Source: Amphimedon queenslandica
Taxonomy: Eukaryota; Porifera; Demospongiae; Haplosclerida; Niphatidae
Length of the DNA: 64,000 nt
Assembly: GCF_000090795.2 (NCBI RefSeq)
Contig: NW_003546251.1
Coordinates: 695,338 to 759,337, forward strand
Direction: 5' to 3'
Shown piece by piece: positions 59,001 to 64,000 of the stretch. The position numbers and the translations under genes were made by a program. The first letter of the stretch is position 1, and each line of letters starts with the position of its first letter. The notes under the pieces are model-generated. The model saw only the letters and a program-made list of their open reading frames with translations. It was not told the DNA's origin and did no database searches.

Positions 59001-60973
59001 ATGGCACAACTGACACTACTTAACACAAAACACTCACACCAAATAAAGGAAATACTACAACACTATAATTAATGACATGATTAATGATGTGTGTGGTGGC
59101 TCAGTCATGGACAACAAGGCTACAAACTAACATGTACTAACCACATTCTTCTATGCTCTGTCTGTGATCATCCAAAATACAGGATGTTGCCGATGAATTT
59201 GTCAGATAATAACGCAAATCTCCTAAATAGCAGAGAGAAGGATTATTTTGCAATCGAACGCCTCCATTGATGACAGCCTCCAGGGATGAGAGATCAATGC
59301 TGACCAACTCAGTATCGGCTATTATGATTGAATACTTGAAACTGTCACTTGACCCATTGCATGACTGTGATAGCACTTGATTGGAATCATTATTACCAAC
59401 AGTTTTCAAGTTATAGAGGTATGGAAACGTCTCTTTATTAAAGCCACTAATATCCAGTGAGCCACGAATCTCTCTAATTTCATTAAGATCATTCAATATT
59501 GATGGACTAAGCAAAAATTATTATAATACTATTTTTTGAAAATTATTACTAACTCTAAATTTGGTGGTACACTTGAAATCCTCAGTTCAGTGGTAATGAT
59601 AGTACATCCAGATAACTTTCCAGGAACATCATAATCAAATACCCCACCAGCACACTCTAAAATGAACAGATATCATAAGCAATCACACAGCATTGGCCCT
59701 TACCCTGAGGACATGGCCCATCACATAAAACACATCTCATAGTTCCATTATCACCAGATACAGACATATAGTTAGAAGGACAGTCCTCAACACACTGAGT
59801 CCCCAGCTCAAACAGCATAGCTACAAAGACTCAAACAATCTTCATTTAAAATATCTTAAATATACCTGGGCAAGTGGAGACACAAAGTGGCTGTGCTTCA
59901 AACTTAAATTCTGGATTAAGTACGACAGCACGAGTATCAGGATCAATTATATATTGTTCAGGACATCTCTCCCGGCAGACTCCATCATTCAAAACATTTT
60001 TACAAGCCTAGAGCATGACTTAGAAAAAATCTAACAAAACTATCACCTACCCTGCATTGATCATTGTTACCACCTTCACTGCAACCAGCAACACACTCTG
60101 GATTGCAACACTGTATGTTTGGACCATTTCTGAAGCAACGATTGTTATTGCAATTGCAATTAAATGACACTAAATGGAAACAATTAATAATAAAAGTAAA
60201 ATAACTTTTTTGCTCACATGTTTGACAGCAGTCAGTATCATTGCACCAGCAGGACCCTGAGCTGCATCCCAATGCAGTACAGTTAATTATATCTAAATGA
60301 TATTTCAATGACTATTTCAACTTAAATATATTTACCAGAATCACTGCAACCGTTTGTCTCGAGTCGATGACCAATAACTGGAAAAGGGGCAATATCAATC
60401 CAATTAATTGACCTTGTATTACACAAGTAAGGGTTAAGCCTAGAAATAAACCAGACATCACCTCGACTGATCTCAGTCAAGTTTGGCATATAAAGATTTT
60501 GTATTTTTCCCAATGCCAGTAAGCTATAACGTCCAGAACGTAAATTTCTTCCACGTATAATTCTGAGGTTAGGGAGAGAGAGCCTTTCAATGGATGGTAT
60601 GCCATTTAATTCAAGATAGCCACTGATCTCTTTTACATAGTAAAGGAATGAGAAATTAGCCTCCACTAGAGTCTGGTTAGCATCAACAAGAGTAGGGCCT
60701 GTTTGGATCACTATATTGTCTTTAATGTACCGACAACCACAGAACTGCTCATATGCATCTTGAAGAATACTGGAGACTGTACCTCCTTGGCTTTGAGAGA
60801 CCCTGTTAGTGCTGTGACCAAGGCAAATTGTTTCTATGATGAAAAGTTGTAGCTCAAGCATCATTTGCATGTGGAGATTAAGCTCACTTACCACCTCTAT
60901 CCGGGCAATCAGGAATAACTTGAGCATTGCACACAAAGAGCATAAAAATGAGAGAGACACCGAAGGAGAGCAT
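53100..60973 (-). CDS. EGFR: EGFR/ErbB-like receptor tyrosine kinase with repetitive tyrosine-rich tail
   Basis: The start at 60973 gives a signal peptide ([18 protein letters not shown]). A first receptor L domain follows ([32 protein letters not shown]), then furin-like cysteine-rich modules, a second L domain (about 59520-59140, [20 protein letters not shown]) and more cysteine-rich repeats. A membrane span ([20 protein letters not shown]) is followed by RALRKKNK. The kinase domain has [51 protein letters not shown] and [11 protein letters not shown], so it should be active. The last exon (to 53100) encodes over 400 tail residues with about ten NYE[DE]-type and eleven YDSRAG-type motifs, many in 34-residue repeats, then SPYEVP twice. 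Ligand binding is outside the cell and tail tyrosines are expected docking sites. It is EGFR-like by domain order; one-to-one orthology is not claimed. Confidence 0.9.
53400..54300 (-). repeat. 102-bp coding tandem repeats in receptor tail
   Basis: The period is 34 codons. Five units carrying [20 protein letters not shown] are almost identical at DNA level; flanking units ([33 protein letters not shown]) are progressively diverged. This indicates recent internal expansion by unequal exchange with the frame kept open. Confidence 0.9.
55225..55630. repeat. Large inverted repeat of the palindromic family, EGFR-like gene intron
   Basis: Two arms of roughly 155 bases (55290-55445 and 55470-55625) are reverse complements, with phrases such as AATTCATAAAAAATCCAAAT against ATTTGGATTTTTTATAAATT. 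The centre is a degenerate palindrome (GACCAAAGGC TATAGCC TTGGGTC). The outer edge (GTGAGCTAAACAGCATG) matches the YKT6 copy. The RNA would form a long hairpin. Confidence 0.8.
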
Positions 60974-62089
60974 CTTTACCACACAGAATTGCTGCTAATA
61001 TGACTTGACACCCCACTCCCAGCTAATTTGCATAAATTTTTATATGCGGAAATGAAATTTAGACATGTACACACCCCATCAGTAGCAAACGTCATGTTAC
61101 GTTAACCTATTTGTAGACTTGATAGTAAATAGATTTTTTATAGTTGTGGCTGCCCCCTATAATTCATAATCAGCATCTTATAAGTGTGTGTAGGGAAGGA
61201 GTCAAAGGATTTTTAGGGTTTCCGGTTTTGCCCATTGCAACAAATGAATACACTAATGTTATGTGACCATCACTAAAGTGTGACATTATAGATAAATTAG
61301 GTACTCTAGTCACGTTATCAGTAGTCAGTAGACTGAGGCAGCTTGTAATTCTGTTGTTGCTTGTGAATAAAAATGAATTCTAAGTAATAATTAGGGACAC
61401 ATCTCAATAAGGTTATTGTTGTGGCATAACAATGCTACGTTCGTGTGGCTTCATGATGTTGTTCATGCTAAAAACAATTACAACTTGTAAAATTTGCACA
61501 ATGCAGTCACTATAGTTTTTGCAAATGTGATAAATGTAGCTAAGAGTTTTCCACCTTATGAAACAAATGGACGTTTTGTTTGACACATGATACTTTGGTA
61601 TGTTAAAAGAAGTATAATCAAATTAGATGCAGGCTATTTTTATAACATTGAATCACTAGTGGCGAGACAGTAGGTCTGATAAGATGGGATGGAAAAGGTA
61701 TGAAATTTAAGCTCACATATCACTAAGTAATGGAATTCATAAGGCATGAGAAAAGTTATAGTACGGTATAGTATACTGTATGATATCCTGCCTTTGAAGT
61801 TGACCAGATACAACCACATCAGCCCAAACCATGTCAACACACCTATTACTGTGTAATGCTAGACAATCCTTTGATGTCTCATTTGTAACCACAAAGTAAC
61901 ATAAGCTTGTAATAAACAGAAAAAGTACATAATAATAATAATTACAGCTGTAGGGTTACTCAGCTGTAAATGAAAAGTAATACAAGAGTTGAAAGAGGAG
62001 AAAAGAGAGTACACAAAGTTGAACAAAAGATGTGCAAAGTGTGATTTAAAACGGGGCACTGAATGAGTCACATAAATGTCTCTTGCCTC
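60974..62089. other. Intergenic, EGFR-like promoter and Frizzled 3' region
   Basis: 1.1 kb without a supported ORF, tandem repeat or recognisable element. Both flanking genes are on the minus strand, so this should contain the receptor kinase promoter and the Frizzled 3' UTR. Confidence 0.5.
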
Positions 62090-63868
62090 TTAAATAGCAG
62101 TTTCGATATTTCTCCTTGGCAACTGGTAATCTTCACGCTTGTGACAACAGAAGAAGATACTGTCAAAGAACTTCTGCCATGCTAATAGTGTCTTCCATGA
62201 GATGACCCAAAACGTGCTGAAAATGCCAATGATGAAGAGAACTAGGTAACGCATCAAGAGAGCTGTAAACTGTGGCTTTGACTCCGGCTCACAATTAAAG
62301 CTAGAAGGAGGACACTTTATATACGATTCTTCCCAGCTATTCCTTTCTGCCAACTGATAGATACACAGAAAGATATAAATGAAAGTCGGGATTATGTAGA
62401 GTAGAGCGTAGACTAAGATTCTGATGATGAGTCGTTGGAGTCTCCTCGACTTGTTTGGGTCTTTGCTGATTTGGAGATGAATGTGAACAAGCGAGCCAAA
62501 CCCAATAACAAGAAATACGATGCCCAGAATTAGAAACAACAAGAGTGGCAACAAGACAAAGACACCCATGCTAACAGAGCTGCTGTTTCCTGTGTAGCAT
62601 ATCCCTGAGAGTTGATCACCGTCAACCAGTCGTACTGATAATAGGAGGATAACTAATATCGCCGGTATGCACCATGCAAATATGTGGTAGAGTAACCAAG
62701 GCCTTTCAACTGCTTCCTCGCCCCATTTGAGAGTTGAAGCCATGAACCAAGTCAAAGTCAGAATGACCCACCATATTGCACCTGCCATCTGGAAGTAGTA
62801 TGTAATGATAAAGAGTATGACACAGCTGGCACTGTGAAAAGTTGGTGTAGAGTTTGGTAGATCTTGAAAAACAAACGACTGGGAGTCTGCTGTGTCAGAA
62901 CAGGCAAATGATGATTTTGGGTCACTTAGCTTCACAATAGCCCCCACAACAAAGGCAAGTGATAGGATAAGATAACACAAGGCCAGGAATATGACTGGGC
63001 GTTCCGGATAATGGTAACGCTGACGGTCGATCATGAAAGTACCTACGGTAAATAAAGTAAAACCGATGCAGATAAGAGCACAAACTAATATGAAAGCTGG
63101 AGCGACGACGTTACGCTCCGTCTCTGTGAAAAATATGCCTTCGCAAGGGACAGCACAGTTTGGGATCGAAGCAAATGTGTAGCTAGAATTAGCGAATTCA
63201 TGTCCCAATCGACGTAGATCCAAATCGGGGCTACATTTCTGACTTGAAGGAATCGTGGTAGCCGTAGGTATGGGTGTAGTGCCTAATGTCATGGAAGAGA
63301 CAAAGGTAGAGGAGGTTGCAGCGGTAGGTTGAACGGCTGTACCAGAAGATGTAGTAGCAGACGGTAGTAACTCAGGTGGTATGGTAACATTGATAGGCAC
63401 TTTGAAACACAGACTATCAATATCACTAGTGGATCCCGTACTTTCGGGAAAGTTAGAGCACTCAAAGTGAGGCGGCCAATCCAATCCCCCCTGTTGCATC
63501 AAAGGTTCACAAGTATTCCTCACATGGTTACAGAGATTCCTGCAGGGTTTGAGCGTGACGGTTCCTTCGGGTCCTTCGACACAAGCCGGAGTGTACACTG
63601 CACAAAGAAAGTGAACGATGGCGTTAGAGCATTGATGTGTAACAAGAGGTTGAAATACGTTCACTTCGGTGTTTGCTTCGCTCTGTGTCCTGTGTTCCCT
63701 GAGATTGGGGAAGGAGGCATTTCCCCATGGCACATAAAGACACATGGCCACACCAGTTATAGGTTGACATGTACCGGGAGGCGGTAGAGTACTCACAGGG
63801 CGAGTCGGCTGCCCCATAAAAGTTGAGAGATTAACAACAGCGAGGAAAAGAAGTATTACTAGAGACAT
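62090..63868 (-). CDS. FZD: Frizzled family Wnt receptor
   Basis: This single-exon 592-residue protein starts with a signal peptide (MSLVILLFLAVVNLSTFMG). Residues about 33-160 form the cysteine-rich Frizzled domain: TCQPITGVAMCLYVPWGNAS, ECSNFPES, and the CRNLCNHVRNTCEPLM spacing. A Ser/Thr-rich linker (about 160-210) leads to seven membrane spans from about residue 255 (AFILVCALICIGFTLFTVGT) to 570. The cytoplasmic KTLLAW motif (KTxxxW, binds Dishevelled) directly follows TM7 in SWKTLLAWQKFF, which marks it as Frizzled rather than Smoothened. The tail is short and ends RNIETAI. The ligand is a Wnt by family inference. The start is the first ATG and agrees with the signal peptide. Confidence 0.94.
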   Translation of the reverse strand: MSLVILLFLAVVNLSTFMGQPTRPVSTLPPPGTCQPITGVAMCLYVPWGNASFPNLREHRTQSEANTEVNVFQPLVTHQCSNAIVHFLCAVYTPACVEGPEGTVTLKPCRNLCNHVRNTCEPLMQQGGLDWPPHFECSNFPESTGSTSDIDSLCFKVPINVTIPPELLPSATTSSGTAVQPTAATSSTFVSSMTLGTTPIPTATTIPSSQKCSPDLDLRRLGHEFANSSYTFASIPNCAVPCEGIFFTETERNVVAPAFILVCALICIGFTLFTVGTFMIDRQRYHYPERPVIFLALCYLILSLAFVVGAIVKLSDPKSSFACSDTADSQSFVFQDLPNSTPTFHSASCVILFIITYYFQMAGAIWWVILTLTWFMASTLKWGEEAVERPWLLYHIFAWCIPAILVILLLSVRLVDGDQLSGICYTGNSSSVSMGVFVLLPLLLFLILGIVFLVIGFGSLVHIHLQISKDPNKSRRLQRLIIRILVYALLYIIPTFIYIFLCIYQLAERNSWEESYIKCPPSSFNCEPESKPQFTALLMRYLVLFIIGIFSTFWVISWKTLLAWQKFFDSIFFCCHKREDYQLPRRNIETAI

Positions 63869-64000
63869 TGTGAAATTTGACTGTTCTTTCTGATCAAAAC
63901 TCCTTCTCTTCTTTCTTTACGAGTTTCGCACTAAAAATTTTTCACACTAAGCACCTACGACTACTAACAAATGCACTAGATCGACCGCAGAGCGGATCAG
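63869..64000. promoter_or_regulatory. Upstream region of Frizzled gene
   Basis: 132 bases before the Frizzled ATG up to the window edge. No core motif is clear and the window ends before a full promoter can be seen. Confidence 0.3.

Noticed and set aside
63467-63787. Plus-strand 106-codon ORF
   Set aside because: Antisense shadow of the Frizzled cysteine-rich domain.

Overview
The window looks like genomic DNA of a compact animal genome, most likely a demosponge close to Amphimedon. This is inferred from gene content and style, because no database search was possible. The DNA is AT-rich, most introns are short, and genes lie tens to hundreds of bases apart on both strands. The genes are animal signalling and housekeeping families (Frizzled, EGFR-type receptor kinase, MRCK, CDKL2-like kinase, NEDD1, ARMH3, YKT6, DNAJC12, ATP synthase subunit e, cytochrome b561). 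Alongside them are families I associate with sponge expansions (Kelch-kinase fusion, ROC-like GTPase with a death-fold-like tail). I found no prokaryotic operons, CRISPR arrays, rRNA or tRNA genes.

Layout: 1-5370 holds a tandem cluster of arrestin-domain (ARRDC-like) genes. It contains the 3' flank of a copy lying upstream, a 5'-truncated and frameshifted copy, a copy with a clipped tail, and a divergent intact paralogue. 5635-9239 (-) is NEDD1. 9413-9647 (-) is a three-exon ATP synthase subunit e gene, head to head with a cytochrome b561 domain gene (9755-10660, +). 10824-12715 (-) is YKT6. 13121-17362 (+) encodes an 835-residue Kelch, coiled-coil and kinase-like protein whose DFG motif is lost. 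17596-24211 (-) is ARMH3. A GTPase gene (24268-32431, +) starts 56 bases from the ARMH3 start. Then come DNAJC12 (32816-33286, -), an RWD plus RING-H2 protein (33401-35792, -), the complete MRCK/CDC42BP gene (36215-48411, -), a CDKL2-like kinase (49522-52877, +), an EGFR-like receptor tyrosine kinase with a repetitive tyrosine-rich tail (53100-60973, -) and a Frizzled receptor (62090-63868, -).

The most remarkable structure is inside the GTPase gene. About 5.2 kb (about 24870-30125) is a tandem array with a 121-bp period. I count 43 units. Every unit has an acceptor-like AG, exactly three variable bases, then a consensus donor (GTAAGT in 42 units, GTATGT in one). Read as exons, these are 43 single-codon, phase-0 micro-exons with 12 different codons and no stop. 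The first two exons end in phase 0, and a 4-base candidate micro-exon after the array restores exactly the phase needed to enter the GTPase exon. This could be a combinatorial micro-exon array or a recursive-splicing ladder. A tandem repeat that merely copied a splice-like motif is the null hypothesis.

Other notable points are the 34-residue phosphotyrosine-motif repeats in the EGFR-like tail, the Kelch-pseudokinase, a recurrent intronic repeat family with a near-perfect palindrome at its core, and several MITE-like elements. A 119-base run of N interrupts the GTPase gene.
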